Notes under the pieces: model-generated
Told to the model about the DNA's origin: nothing
The model's input: the letters and a program-made list of their open reading frames with translations, nothing else
The model's database searches: none
Part shown: positions 18,138-26,865 of the stretch, one piece after another
Position numbering within the stretch: the first letter of the stretch is position 1
How the letters are laid out: each line of letters begins with the position of its first letter
Made by a program: the position numbers and the translations under genes
Assembly (NCBI RefSeq): GCF_003667275.1
Contig: NZ_RCNV01000004.1
Span: forward strand, 1-64,000
Length of the DNA: 64,000 nucleotides
From: Mesonia aquimarina
Lineage (GTDB): Bacteria > Bacteroidota > Bacteroidia > Flavobacteriales > Flavobacteriaceae
Reading direction: 5' to 3'

Positions 18138-18572
18138 TTATCCTAAAAGCATATAACCTAATCCCATTGTAATACCAAACACTGCATGGGCACCGATTAA
18201 ATGTTTATAATAATGTTTCGGCTTTAAATTAGAAGGTTTTGTATTTAAGACAAACATTGTATTCCAGCCTATTATTCCTATGACACCTATTACAATACCA
18301 TATAGAAGTGAATTCCAAACAGAAAACTCTAGTATATCATAAAATACAACTAGCTCAAAAGTTATTACAAATACAAGCCCAATAAAATAATGTACAAACC
18401 ACCCCAACCAATTATTTTTAAAAGGTGATAAGGGAATACTAGAAGAATGCCGTATCAATGAATTTAATAAATGGGGTTCCTTAAACTTACCCGAGTTTAT
18501 TTCTTCATATAAAAAACTAAATAACGTCATAGCACTAGTGGCTAATATTCCTATGAAAACAATGTTAAACAT
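18138..18572 (-). CDS. Membrane protein of unknown function
   Basis: A 144-residue protein with four membrane segments (about 3-20, 60-80, 85-112 and 122-142) and conserved-looking features such as NNWLGWFVHYFIGLVF and IGAHAVFGITMGLGYMLLG. It resembles the DUF2938-type class of small membrane proteins in layout, but this is not certain. It is the first gene of the minus-strand run 18572-15736, 29 bases before the SDR. A regulatory motif shared with the DUF892 gene lies about 90 bases upstream (18660-18688). Confidence 0.65.
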   Translation of the reverse strand: MFNIVFIGILATSAMTLFSFLYEEINSGKFKEPHLLNSLIRHSSSIPLSPFKNNWLGWFVHYFIGLVFVITFELVVFYDILEFSVWNSLLYGIVIGVIGIIGWNTMFVLNTKPSNLKPKHYYKHLIGAHAVFGITMGLGYMLLG

Positions 18573-18659
18573 ATTGTGTAAACTTTATGAGAAAAGGAGT
18601 TCCTTCTTTATTTAAATATACAGCCTACTTATGAGAGTTAGCATCTATTTATCAGTAAC

Positions 18660-18688
18660 TTAACGAAGCTTGTTAAAACCAAGTTAAG
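18660..18688. promoter_or_regulatory. Shared upstream motif, copy 1
   Basis: TTAACGAAGCTTGTTAA (18660-18676) followed by GTTAA (18683-18687). The same 17 bases with the same spacing to a following GTTAA occur at 34910-34938. In both cases a minus-strand stress-type gene starts 59-88 bases away. The arms TTAAC/GTTAA are inverted, and here an outer pair (GTAACTTAAC and GTTAAGTAAC) extends the symmetry. This is likely a regulator binding site. Confidence 0.55.
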
Positions 18689-18839
18689 TAACTTTTCTAG
18701 AACAAACGTTGATATTTTTTAGCAAACCTAATTAATAGCTTTTATGCTTTAAATCATAACACAAATCACACAATTCTACATCCTTATTTTCTTTTCTTTT
18801 AAAAAATTATTAATCTTAATGTGAAGAAAAAAGACTGTT

Positions 18840-18989
18840 ATGAAAAAAAAAGATTCAGGGAAATATCGTTCAGATAAATCTGAAATTCATCGAAAAAAAA
18901 GAAAAATGAGAAATACAGAAATGATTGCCATTATTGTAGTCATATTAATCGTTCTATTTCTACTTGGTTTTTTATTTTTTTCAAGTTAA
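18840..18989 (+). CDS. Small single-pass membrane protein
   Basis: A 49-codon frame (ATG at 18840, TAA at 18987). The N-terminal half is strongly basic (KKKDSGKYRSDK, then HRKKRKMR) and the C-terminal half is one membrane helix of about 20 residues rich in Ile, Val, Leu and Phe. No family recognised. The tight organisation of positive head and hydrophobic tail supports a real inner-membrane micro-protein. It precedes the dodecin gene in the same direction by about 125 bases. Confidence 0.5.
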   Translation: MKKKDSGKYRSDKSEIHRKKRKMRNTEMIAIIVVILIVLFLLGFLFFSS

Positions 18990-19113
18990 TTTTTTGTTAG
19001 AGAAAGTTGATTTAATGATTTTTAAAAAGTGTCTGACCTATCCCTATACTCTTTAAAAGTAATAACAGTTATTTTTCGTTATTAATAAATTTTTAACCAC
19101 AAAAACTAAAGCT

Positions 19114-19317
19114 ATGAGTATTGTAAAAGTAATTGAGGTAATTGCCTCTTCAGAAAAAAGTTTTGATGATGCTGTTCAACAAGCCGTAAAAGAGGCAAGT
19201 AAAACCGTAAGTAATATCAAATCTGTTTACGTAAAAGAAATGCACGCAAATGTTGATGACAATAAAGTTACATCTTTTGCAATTAATGCAAAAGTTTCCT
19301 TCACCATTACTAACTAA
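19114..19317 (+). CDS. Dodecin family flavin-binding protein
   Basis: A 67-residue protein of the length and pattern of dodecins: KVIEVIASSEKSFDDAVQQA, then SVYVKEMHANVDD and a last beta strand with FAINAKVSF. Dodecins assemble into dodecamers that store or buffer flavins and protect against flavin photochemistry. The Trp that usually stacks the flavin is replaced here (YVKEMHA), as in several bacterial members. It stands alone and is followed by a long hairpin repeat (19350-19484) that may end its transcript. Confidence 0.88.
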   Translation: MSIVKVIEVIASSEKSFDDAVQQAVKEASKTVSNIKSVYVKEMHANVDDNKVTSFAINAKVSFTITN

Positions 19318-19349
19318 GGGTAAAAAAAAACAGAAACATGTATTAAAAA

Positions 19350-19484
19350 AAGAGGCTGTCTAAAAAGTCTACTTTTATCAACCTGAACTTGATTTAGGTT
19401 CTCATACTGATTTGTATTTCAGTAATATGAGATTCTGAAATAAATTCAGAATGACACTTTTTTAATCTTTTTAGACAGCCTCTT
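19350..19484. repeat. Long imperfect palindrome, MITE/REP-like
   Basis: AAGAGGCTGTCTAAAAAG (19350-19367) is exactly inverted at 19467-19484. The 100 bases between also fold on themselves: a CTGAACTTGATTTAGG side pairs imperfectly with a CTGAAATAAATTCAG side, and TCTCATACTGA with TCAGTAATATGAGA. The whole 135-base unit is one long hairpin with no coding capacity. Such elements are spread by transposases acting in trans or act as terminators and mRNA stabilisers. Confidence 0.7.
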
Positions 19485-19723
19485 CTTTATCTTACTATCC
19501 TAGACTTTCATACTACCTAATTATCTATAGAAACCCTTTCCTAATATATAGATAGAGAATCCTGTTCTTTTATATTTAAAATGCTTCCTATTTTTATCAA
19601 AAGTTAGAATAATGATAAAACTTAGGGTTTTCATGCTATAGCTGTGTTAATTACCTTCATTTTCAACCTACTTATATTTAATTTCATTGATGTCTAGTTA
19701 ATTTCTAAAAAACCTTCTTCAAT

Positions 19724-22396
19724 ATGAGTCCAAAAAACAAAAAAAACGCTACCGCCATTGAGAATCAAGAATGGGTAGATTCTTTTCTTTGGATTATCCA
19801 AAATAAATCGACCAAACGAGCCAGTGAACTTTTAGAAATCCTTCACAAGGAAGCTAAAAAACATCAAATAAATTTACCACAAGAATTAAGCTCTCCTTAC
19901 CAAAACACCATCCTCACACAAGAAGAAGTAGATTACCCGGGAGATGAAGAACTAGAAGAAAAAATACTGGCATATATTCGTTGGAATGCGATGGCTATGG
20001 TCGTAAAAGCCAATAAAGCAGATGCCGGTATTGGCGGGCATATCTCTACCTATGGCTCTATTGCCCAACTTTGGGAAGTCGGTTTTCAACATTTTTTCAA
20101 AATAAATAAAAATGAAATAGCAGATCAGGTGTATTTTCAGGGACATGCCTCTCCCGGGATCTATGCTAGAGCTTACTTAGAAGGAAGGTTAACTAAAAAG
20201 AACTTAGAAAATTTTCGGCATGAAGTTCAATCCAAAGACGGACTCACTTCTTACCCTCACCCGCGTTTAATGCCGGATTTTTGGAGCAATCCTACCGTAT
20301 CTATGGGGTTGGGACCCATTCAAGCAATTTACCGAGCAAGATTTAATAAATATTTATATAATCGCGGACTTATAGAAGAAAATGACAGTAAAGTCTGGGC
20401 TTTTATAGGGGATGGAGAAATGGATGAAGTCGAAGCCCGAGGCGCGATAAATATTGCCTCCCGTGATAAGCTAGACAATCTTATTTTTGTAATAGATTGT
20501 AATTTACAACGACTTGATGGGCCCGTACGAGGTAACGGAAAAATAATTCAAGAGTTGGAACAACTTTTTAATGGTGCCAGCTGGAACGTCATAAAACTGC
20601 TTTGGGGAAAAAAATGGCAACAACTTATTGAAAAGGACAAAAGTGGGAAATTACTGGAAAAGCTCACTAAGCTTACCGATGGTCAACTTCAAAAATATGC
20701 CTATAGTGATGGTAAATTCCTGCGGAAAGATTTCTTCGGAAGTGATAAAGAACTAAAAAAACTGGTGGAAGATTATTCTGATGAAGAACTGAACAACTTC
20801 ACCCGGGGTGGTCACGATTTCCATAAGATTTATAACGCTTATAAAGTTGCTTTAGAAACCAAAAACAAACCCACTATTATTTTAGCGCAAACCATTAAGG
20901 GCTATGGTCAAGGCAGCGCAGGAGAAGCTAGTAATGTTTCTCATAAAACTAAAAAATTCAACAAAAAACAATTACAACATTTTCGTGATTTTTTCAATAT
21001 TCCGGTAGAAGATAAAGACCTAGAAAAAATCCCTTTTATCAAACCTAAAAAAGATAGTAAAGAAATCGAATACCTTCACCAACAAAGAAAAGAACTTGGG
21101 GGTTATCTTCTCCACCGAAAAGACAAAAGCACTAATCTGGATGCGCCGGACTCAACAATTTTTGAAAGTTTCTTAAAAGGTTCTGGTGATGATGAAGCTG
21201 CCACTACCATGGTAATGATCCAAATTCTTGGAAAACTTATGAAAGATGAAAGCATTGGAAAGTTAATCGTTCCCATTATTCCGGACGAATCCCGTACTTT
21301 CGGAATGGAGTCTTTATTTAGGCAAGTAGGAATTTATGCTCCCGATGGACAAAAGTATGATCCGGTAGACAAAGAAAGTTTGCTGTATTACAAAGAAGCA
21401 AAAGACGGAGCCATTTTAGAAGAAGGAATAACCGAATCGGGTTGTATGGCTGAATTTATAGCCGCCGGAACCACCCATCTCACCCACGGAATAAATACCA
21501 TTCCTTTTTATTTCTTCTATTCTATGTTTGGTTTTCAAAGAACAGGAGATTTAATGTGGGCTGCAGCAGATGCAGGGGCTAAAGGCTTCTTAATGGGAGG
21601 TATTTCAGGAAGAACCAGTATTCCAGGAGAAGGTTTACAGCATCAGGACGGACAAAGTCATCTCTACGCGTTGGCTTTTCCAAATTTAAGAGCTTACGAT
21701 CCTGCTTTCGCTTACGAGCTCGCCATTATTATCGAGGAAGGAATTAAAAAAATGTACGTAGAAAAAGAAGAGCTTTTCTATTATGTAACCATTAGCAATG
21801 ATACTTTCCCGATGCCAGAAATACCCCAAAAAGAGATAAGCCGAGAAGACATCGTGAAAGGTTTATATAAATTCAAAAAATCCAACAAACGTAAACAGAC
21901 CAAAAAAGCACATTTATTTGGAAGCGGCGCTATTATGATAGAAGTATTAGAAGCTGCCCAACTCTTAGAAGATAAATTTGATGTAGGTGCAGATATTTGG
22001 AGCATTACCAGTTATAAAGCACTTTACGACAACGCCATCGATACCGAGAGAAACAACCGCTTGAAAGCGCAGGTGAATAAAGAACCTACTTTTATAGAGC
22101 AACAATTAAAAGACGAAAAAGGAACTTTTATAGCCGCATCAGATTATGTAAAAGCCTTACCAGAAGCTATTGCCAGTTACTTTCCAGAAAAACTTATTAG
22201 CCTAGGAACCGATGGATTTGGCAGAAGTGATAATCGGGCCGCACTACGTGGTTTTTTTGAAGTTGATGCAGAACATATTGCTTACGCTGCATTATATGGC
22301 CTGGCGCAGCAAAATCAAATAAGTATGGAAGAACTGAAAAAAGCAGCAAAAAAATTAACTATAGATCCTAAAAAAATAAATCCCAGAACTGCATAA
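19724..22396 (+). CDS. aceE: Pyruvate dehydrogenase E1 component, homodimeric type
   Basis: An 890-residue enzyme of the single-chain AceE type, which decarboxylates pyruvate with thiamine diphosphate and passes the acetyl unit to the lipoyl group of E2. The ThDP site is visible as GDGEMDEVEARGAI followed by NLIFVIDCNLQRLDGPVRGNGK (only the key N and DGP-R-GN residues matter). The first half carries QGHASPGIYARAYLEGR and the second half GITESGCMAEFIAAGT and QDGQSHLYA. It is the first gene of aceE-aceF-lpdA with 10 bases to the next. Many Bacteroidota instead use two-chain E1, so this type is worth noting. Confidence 0.95.
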   Translation: MSPKNKKNATAIENQEWVDSFLWIIQNKSTKRASELLEILHKEAKKHQINLPQELSSPYQNTILTQEEVDYPGDEELEEKILAYIRWNAMAMVVKANKADAGIGGHISTYGSIAQLWEVGFQHFFKINKNEIADQVYFQGHASPGIYARAYLEGRLTKKNLENFRHEVQSKDGLTSYPHPRLMPDFWSNPTVSMGLGPIQAIYRARFNKYLYNRGLIEENDSKVWAFIGDGEMDEVEARGAINIASRDKLDNLIFVIDCNLQRLDGPVRGNGKIIQELEQLFNGASWNVIKLLWGKKWQQLIEKDKSGKLLEKLTKLTDGQLQKYAYSDGKFLRKDFFGSDKELKKLVEDYSDEELNNFTRGGHDFHKIYNAYKVALETKNKPTIILAQTIKGYGQGSAGEASNVSHKTKKFNKKQLQHFRDFFNIPVEDKDLEKIPFIKPKKDSKEIEYLHQQRKELGGYLLHRKDKSTNLDAPDSTIFESFLKGSGDDEAATTMVMIQILGKLMKDESIGKLIVPIIPDESRTFGMESLFRQVGIYAPDGQKYDPVDKESLLYYKEAKDGAILEEGITESGCMAEFIAAGTTHLTHGINTIPFYFFYSMFGFQRTGDLMWAAADAGAKGFLMGGISGRTSIPGEGLQHQDGQSHLYALAFPNLRAYDPAFAYELAIIIEEGIKKMYVEKEELFYYVTISNDTFPMPEIPQKEISREDIVKGLYKFKKSNKRKQTKKAHLFGSGAIMIEVLEAAQLLEDKFDVGADIWSITSYKALYDNAIDTERNNRLKAQVNKEPTFIEQQLKDEKGTFIAASDYVKALPEAIASYFPEKLISLGTDGFGRSDNRAALRGFFEVDAEHIAYAALYGLAQQNQISMEELKKAAKKLTIDPKKINPRTA

Positions 22397-22406
22397 ACAA
22401 TTCATC

Positions 22407-23804
22407 ATGGCAAAAGAAATTAAAATACCACAAATCTCAGAAGGTGTAGATACCGCGACTATTTCAGAAATATTGGTAGCTAAAGGGGATAAAATAGAAG
22501 AAGAGCAAGCAGTGGTATCGGTAGAAACCGATAAAGCAACAGCCGAAGTCCCAGCCACTTCTGGCGGAACAGTAAAAGAAATTAAGGTAAGTGAAGGCGA
22601 CGAAGTAAAAGTTGGTGATGTGGTACTAATCCTAGAAGAAGGCGATGAAGAAGAGGATTCAGCAGAAGATAAGCAAGAAGAAGCTGCTTCTGAAGAAGAG
22701 GAACAACAGGAAAATAAAGATGAAAATGAAGTTGAAGATTCAGCAGAAGACACCAAGGAAGAATCAGATACTGAAGAAGAACAGCAACAGGAAGATGAAG
22801 ATGAGGATTCCGAAGAAGATGTAAATAAAAAAACACAAGAAAAAAAGGAACAGGAAAACTCTTCAGATGAAGAAGATAAAACGGTAGAAAAAGACAACTC
22901 TTCAGAAGAAAAGAATGACTCTAGTGAAGTGCATGCTTCACCCGGAGTTCGCCGCTTAGCTCGGGAATTAAAGGTGGATCTTCAACAGATAAAAGGCAGT
23001 GGTGAAAGTGGTCGGATTACCGAAAAAGATGTCAAAAATCATCATAAAAATGGCGATAAAAAAAGTGGTTCTTCGTTAAGCAAATTACCCGATTTTAGTA
23101 AATGGGGCACAGTTGAAACGAAAAAACTAAACAGCATTAAAAAAACGACCGCCAAAAATGTGACCACTTCTTGGCAATCTATTCCGCATGTATTTCAGTT
23201 TGGTGAAGCCGATATTTCAGGGATTGAAGCTTATATAGAAAAACATCAGGATAAAGTAGAAGAAGCCGGAGGAAAGCTTACCCTAACTTCCATCCTTACC
23301 AAAATAGTAGCTACAGCCTTGCATCAATTTCCAATCTTCAATGCAAGTATAGATGTAGAAAAGGAAAAAATGATCCTCAAAAAATATGTGAATATAAGTA
23401 TCGCCGTCGCTACGGAGAAAGGACTTCTTGTTCCGGTTATTAAAAATGCAGATCAAAAAAGCATTAAAGATCTTTCAGTAGAAATTGCAGAAATCGCTCA
23501 AAAAGCTCGTGATGGGGAACTTTCTAAAGAAGATATGGAAGGCGGAAACTTCTCTATTTCTAACTTAGGTGGTATTGGCGGCACTAACTTTACACCTATT
23601 GTATATTATCCTCAAGTTGCTATTTTGGGGGTTTCGAGAGTAAGTACAAAACCGGTTTTTGTTGAAGACAAGTTTGAACCCAAAAGCATTTTGCCGCTTA
23701 GTCTATCTTACGATCATCGGTTAATTGATGGTGCCGACGGCGCTGCCTTTATCAACTGGATTGAAAAAGCCTTGGAAGATCCTTACGAAGCTTTATTAAG
23801 CTAA
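22407..23804 (+). CDS. aceF: Dihydrolipoyl acetyltransferase (PDH E2) with a hyperacidic linker
   Basis: A 465-residue E2. One lipoyl domain (1-77) has the lipoylated lysine in VETDKATAE (K43), against three in E. coli. Residues about 78-175 are an extreme acidic linker of Glu, Asp, Gln and Ser instead of the usual Ala/Pro linker. A peripheral-subunit-binding domain follows (ASPGVRRLARELKV to GRITEKDV, about 176-212). The catalytic domain ends with LSLSYDHRLIDGADGAAF, which contains the HxxxDG active site. It forms the core of the pyruvate dehydrogenase complex, accepting acetyl from AceE and giving acetyl-CoA. It lies 10 bases after aceE and 16 before lpdA. Confidence 0.95.
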   Translation: MAKEIKIPQISEGVDTATISEILVAKGDKIEEEQAVVSVETDKATAEVPATSGGTVKEIKVSEGDEVKVGDVVLILEEGDEEEDSAEDKQEEAASEEEEQQENKDENEVEDSAEDTKEESDTEEEQQQEDEDEDSEEDVNKKTQEKKEQENSSDEEDKTVEKDNSSEEKNDSSEVHASPGVRRLARELKVDLQQIKGSGESGRITEKDVKNHHKNGDKKSGSSLSKLPDFSKWGTVETKKLNSIKKTTAKNVTTSWQSIPHVFQFGEADISGIEAYIEKHQDKVEEAGGKLTLTSILTKIVATALHQFPIFNASIDVEKEKMILKKYVNISIAVATEKGLLVPVIKNADQKSIKDLSVEIAEIAQKARDGELSKEDMEGGNFSISNLGGIGGTNFTPIVYYPQVAILGVSRVSTKPVFVEDKFEPKSILPLSLSYDHRLIDGADGAAFINWIEKALEDPYEALLS

Positions 23805-23820
23805 TTACAAAACAAAAAAT

Positions 23821-25221
23821 ATGGCAGATAAAAAGAAAGAACTTGTAATATTAGGAGCCGGACCGGGCGGCTATGCAGCAGCTTTTCATGCGGCAGATTT
23901 AGGATTGGAAGTCACTTTAATAGACCCTGAAGTAAATCCCGGTGGTGTATGCCTCTATCGGGGCTGTATTCCTTCCAAAGCTTTATTGCATTTAGCTAAA
24001 ACTAAGGAAGAAGCACTAAATGCTGCCGAATGGGGTCTAAAATTCGAAGAGCCAATAATTGAGCTTAAAAAAATAAAAAAGTGGAAGGATAAAGTCATCC
24101 AGAAGTTAACGAATGGCTTAGGAGAATTAAGTAAATCTCGAAAAATTGAATACTTTCAAGGAAAAGCTAAATTTATTGATGAAAATAAAATAGAGATCAC
24201 TACGAAAGATAAGGAAACTTCCACACTTTCTTTTAAAAACGCTATTATCGCTACAGGATCTTCTGCGGTGAGCTTGTCCAATATTAAAATAGACCATAAA
24301 AAAGTGTGGGATTCTACTGATGCGCTTCAACTAAAAGAAATCCCTAAAAAATTATTGGTCATTGGCGGTGGTTATATCGGCTTAGAATTAGGGAGTGTTT
24401 ATGCCGCATTGGGTAGTAAAGTCTCGGTAGCAGAAATGACCAGCGGTTTTTTACCGGGAACCGATAAAGATTTGGTAAACGTGTTTGAAGAGAAACATCC
24501 TTTTAAAGAGGTCTTCTTCGACACTAAAGTTGAACATGTAAAAGTGAATAAACAGAGTATAAGTGTTTCTTTAAAAGGAAAAGACAAAGAACAAACCAAA
24601 AAATTTGACGCTGTTCTGGTGGCAGTGGGCAGAACACCCAACACGAAAGATTTAGGTTTGGAAAATATAAACATTTCTCCCAATGAAAAAGGTTTTTTAG
24701 AAGTAAATAGTCAACGAAAAACCACCTCAGAAAATATTTATGCCATAGGGGATATTACCGGAGAACCCTTATTGGCACACAAAGCTACTCATGAAGGGAG
24801 AGTGGCCGTAGAAGCAATAGCCAATAAAAAAGGAGCAGGTTATGATCCTAAAGTTATTCCTGGAGTAGTATTTACTCATCCTGAAATTGCTTGGTGTGGA
24901 CTTACAGAAACACAGGCTAAAGGAAAAAATAAAAAGGTGAAAATCGTGAAGTTTCCCTGGTCTGCCTCGGGAAGAGCGATGGCGATTGGAGAAAATTCAG
25001 GAATCACCAAATTACTCATAGACCCCGAAAGTGAAGTGATTTTAGGAGGTGGTGTGGCCGGAAAAGATGCGGGAAGCTTAATTCCCGAAATCGGTTTAGC
25101 CATAGAAATGGGAACCACGGCAAGTGACTTATCCTTAACCATTCACCCCCATCCTACCCTTTCGGAAACCATTATGGAAAGTGCAGAACTCTTTTTTGGA
25201 AACGCTACTCATTTAAAATAA
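23821..25221 (+). CDS. lpdA: Dihydrolipoyl dehydrogenase (E3)
   Basis: A 466-residue flavoprotein disulfide reductase that reoxidises the dihydrolipoyl arm with NAD+. The FAD motif is GAGPGGYAAA (12-21) and the redox disulfide is CLYRGC (C44, C49). The NAD-binding motif is IGGGYIGLELGSVYAALG, YAIGDITGEPLLAH marks the second FAD site, and the C-terminal HPHPTLSE supplies the catalytic His-Glu pair. It is the last gene of the PDH operon, 16 bases after aceF, so this copy is dedicated to that complex. Confidence 0.95.
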   Translation: MADKKKELVILGAGPGGYAAAFHAADLGLEVTLIDPEVNPGGVCLYRGCIPSKALLHLAKTKEEALNAAEWGLKFEEPIIELKKIKKWKDKVIQKLTNGLGELSKSRKIEYFQGKAKFIDENKIEITTKDKETSTLSFKNAIIATGSSAVSLSNIKIDHKKVWDSTDALQLKEIPKKLLVIGGGYIGLELGSVYAALGSKVSVAEMTSGFLPGTDKDLVNVFEEKHPFKEVFFDTKVEHVKVNKQSISVSLKGKDKEQTKKFDAVLVAVGRTPNTKDLGLENINISPNEKGFLEVNSQRKTTSENIYAIGDITGEPLLAHKATHEGRVAVEAIANKKGAGYDPKVIPGVVFTHPEIAWCGLTETQAKGKNKKVKIVKFPWSASGRAMAIGENSGITKLLIDPESEVILGGGVAGKDAGSLIPEIGLAIEMGTTASDLSLTIHPHPTLSETIMESAELFFGNATHLK

Positions 25222-25232
25222 CCGTATTTCTT

Positions 25233-25376
25233 TTAATTAAAAAAGTTTTTTATTTTTTGCCATAAATTTTTGGGTTTGGGATTTTCTCGATAAACGTCCT
25301 TTTTTTCTTTCTTTTGATATTTTTCTCGTTGACCCTCATCAACAGGGTAGGTTTCATTTGGTTTATCTGTCTTCAT
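25233..25376 (-). CDS. Small basic protein of unknown function
   Basis: A 47-residue minus-strand frame opposite the end of the PDH operon (ATG at 25376, TAA at 25233). It is very polar: a DEGQREKYQKKEKKDVYREN stretch leads to a C-terminal LWQKIKNFF, which could be an amphipathic membrane-binding helix. No overlap with any other gene and a clean start and stop support it, but no family is recognised. It converges with lpdA, with 11 bases between the stops. Confidence 0.45.
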   Translation of the reverse strand: MKTDKPNETYPVDEGQREKYQKKEKKDVYRENPKPKNLWQKIKNFFN

Positions 25377-25608
25377 AACTTTAAACTTTGTGACAAATTA
25401 GTAATAAAGAGTTATTATTACTTTTTTTATATCTTAAATTTACTCTATTATTTTCAATTTAATTTCTTTTCCACCAATTCATTAACAGTTAAATATCAAT
25501 ATTTTACAGTATTTAACATATTGTGTTATTATTATACGAATTCACAAAAATTTAATTCTTTTTTTTTAGATAGTATGTAACTTTAAAGTGAACCAAAAAA
25601 CAAAAACT

Positions 25609-26046
25609 ATGAAAAAATTAATTCTAAGTGGAATCCTTGGTTTGTTAACCATAGGGTTTACTACGGCCCAAGAAATTAAGGATTTTCCGTCTGCGGCACA
25701 GGATGTAGTAAAAACACATTACTCTAAAGAAAGGATAAAGAAAGTAGATGTAGATAAACGAGATCAAGATGAAATGTATCAAGTAAAATTTGAAAATGGA
25801 ACCAAAATAGATTTTAATTCTAAAGGTGATATCACTCAAATTAAAGGCAATGAAGAAATTCCAGCCGAATTGATTCCAAAAAAACTTAGGGATTATGTAA
25901 ATTCTCATCACAAGAACAAAAAAATAACAGAGTGGGATTTTGATGGAGAAGAACATGAAATTGAATTAAATGACGGTACAGAATTAGAGTTCACCAAAAA
26001 TGGGGAGTTTGATGAGGAATATAAATTTTTAGGATTGAATTGGTAG
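25609..26046 (+). CDS. Secreted PepSY-like (DUF2874-type) protein
   Basis: A 145-residue protein with a signal peptide (ILGLLTIGFTTAQ). Two repeats of the PepSY-like fold follow: FPSAAQDVVKTHYSKERIKKV with YQVKFENGTKIDFNSKGD, then IPKKLRDYVNSHHKNKKI with HEIELNDGTELEFTKNGE. Such periplasmic proteins are common in Bacteroidota and may inhibit or chaperone enzymes. The ATG at 25609 is chosen over a GTG 21 bases upstream because the signal peptide starts there. A strong terminator follows at 26068. Confidence 0.8.
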   Translation: MKKLILSGILGLLTIGFTTAQEIKDFPSAAQDVVKTHYSKERIKKVDVDKRDQDEMYQVKFENGTKIDFNSKGDITQIKGNEEIPAELIPKKLRDYVNSHHKNKKITEWDFDGEEHEIELNDGTELEFTKNGEFDEEYKFLGLNW

Positions 26047-26067
26047 TTTATCATATTATTTCCCTAT

Positions 26068-26100
26068 AAAAAAGCTGGCTTTTGCCGGCTTTTTTTATTT
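26068..26100 (+). terminator. Rho-independent terminator of the PepSY-like gene
   Basis: AAAAAAGCTGGC, TTTT loop, GCCGGCTTTTTTT: a GC-rich six-pair stem extended by A-T pairs and followed by a T run, about 20 bases after the stop at 26046. Confidence 0.85.
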
Positions 26101-26250
26101 AACGATACTTATCATTAAGTAAAACAAACTGTTAACGTAATAAATATAAAAGATAACACAATCAATTTATTATCAAAATCTTAGCATTTTTTAAACCCTC
26201 ATTTTTTATAATTCCTGTACCTTATATAAGCTTTATCAAAAATAACACTT

Positions 26251-26849
26251 ATGGAAAAAAGTGATTATCAAAAAAAAGAGACTTTTCAAAAACAAAAGAA
26301 CCAAGTGGAAATAAGAGCATAAAAAAAACCACTCATAAAGACCCTATTTTTGTTATTCAAAAACATGATGCCACTAACCTTCACTATGATTTTCGACTAG
26401 AAATAGCAGGTACTTTAAAGTCTTGGTCAATACCTAAAGGGCCTAGTCTTGATCCTCGTATTAAACGAATGGCGATTCCTACTGAAGATCATCCTATAGC
26501 ATATGCTAAATTCGAGGGTGTCATCCCGCAAAATCAATACGGTGGTGGCACGGTTATGATATGGGATAAAGGCACTTTTGAAAATCTAAAAAAAGACCCT
26601 TCAATCAATCTTGAAAAAGCTTATAAAAAAGGACGCTTAAAATTTTTTTTAAGTGGAAAAAAATTGCAAGGTGGCTATACACTTATTAAAATGACTAGTG
26701 GAAATATGAAAAATAACTGGCTACTTACAAAGATAAATGATAAAAATGCTGATGCAAGGCGAAAGTCTCTAAGTACCCAAAATAAAAGTGTGATAAGCGA
26801 CAGAACACTCGAAGAAATACGAGAAGATAAAAAAACCCAACTGAAGTAA
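26251..26849 (+). pseudogene. LigD 3'-phosphoesterase domain, frameshifted
   Basis: The reading from the ATG at 26251 gives the LigD start and is then lost in a run of eight A (26270-26277). One added base restores the motif RDFSKTKEPSG, which continues into the phosphoesterase domain (VIQKHDATNLHYDFRLE, WSIPKGPSLDP, EGVIPQNQYGGGTV, NNWLLTKI). These include the His, Asp and Arg residues that bind the metal and phosphate. In most Bacteroidota LigD proteins this domain is followed by an ATP-dependent ligase domain; here the frame stops after the phosphoesterase part. The A8 run could allow slippage, but the companion polymerase gene is broken too, so decay is more likely. Confidence 0.8.
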
Positions 26850-26865
26850 TAAAAGAAGAACCGCA

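Noticed and set aside
22355-22897. Ser-rich minus-strand frame of 180 codons
   Set aside because: It is the reverse reading of the Glu/Asp-rich linker of aceF (GAA/GAT codons read as TTC/ATC and Ser); not a gene.
25314-25580. Plus-strand open frame of 88 codons after lpdA
   Set aside because: Low-complexity Phe/Tyr/Leu-rich translation of an AT-rich spacer, opposite a better-supported small minus-strand frame.
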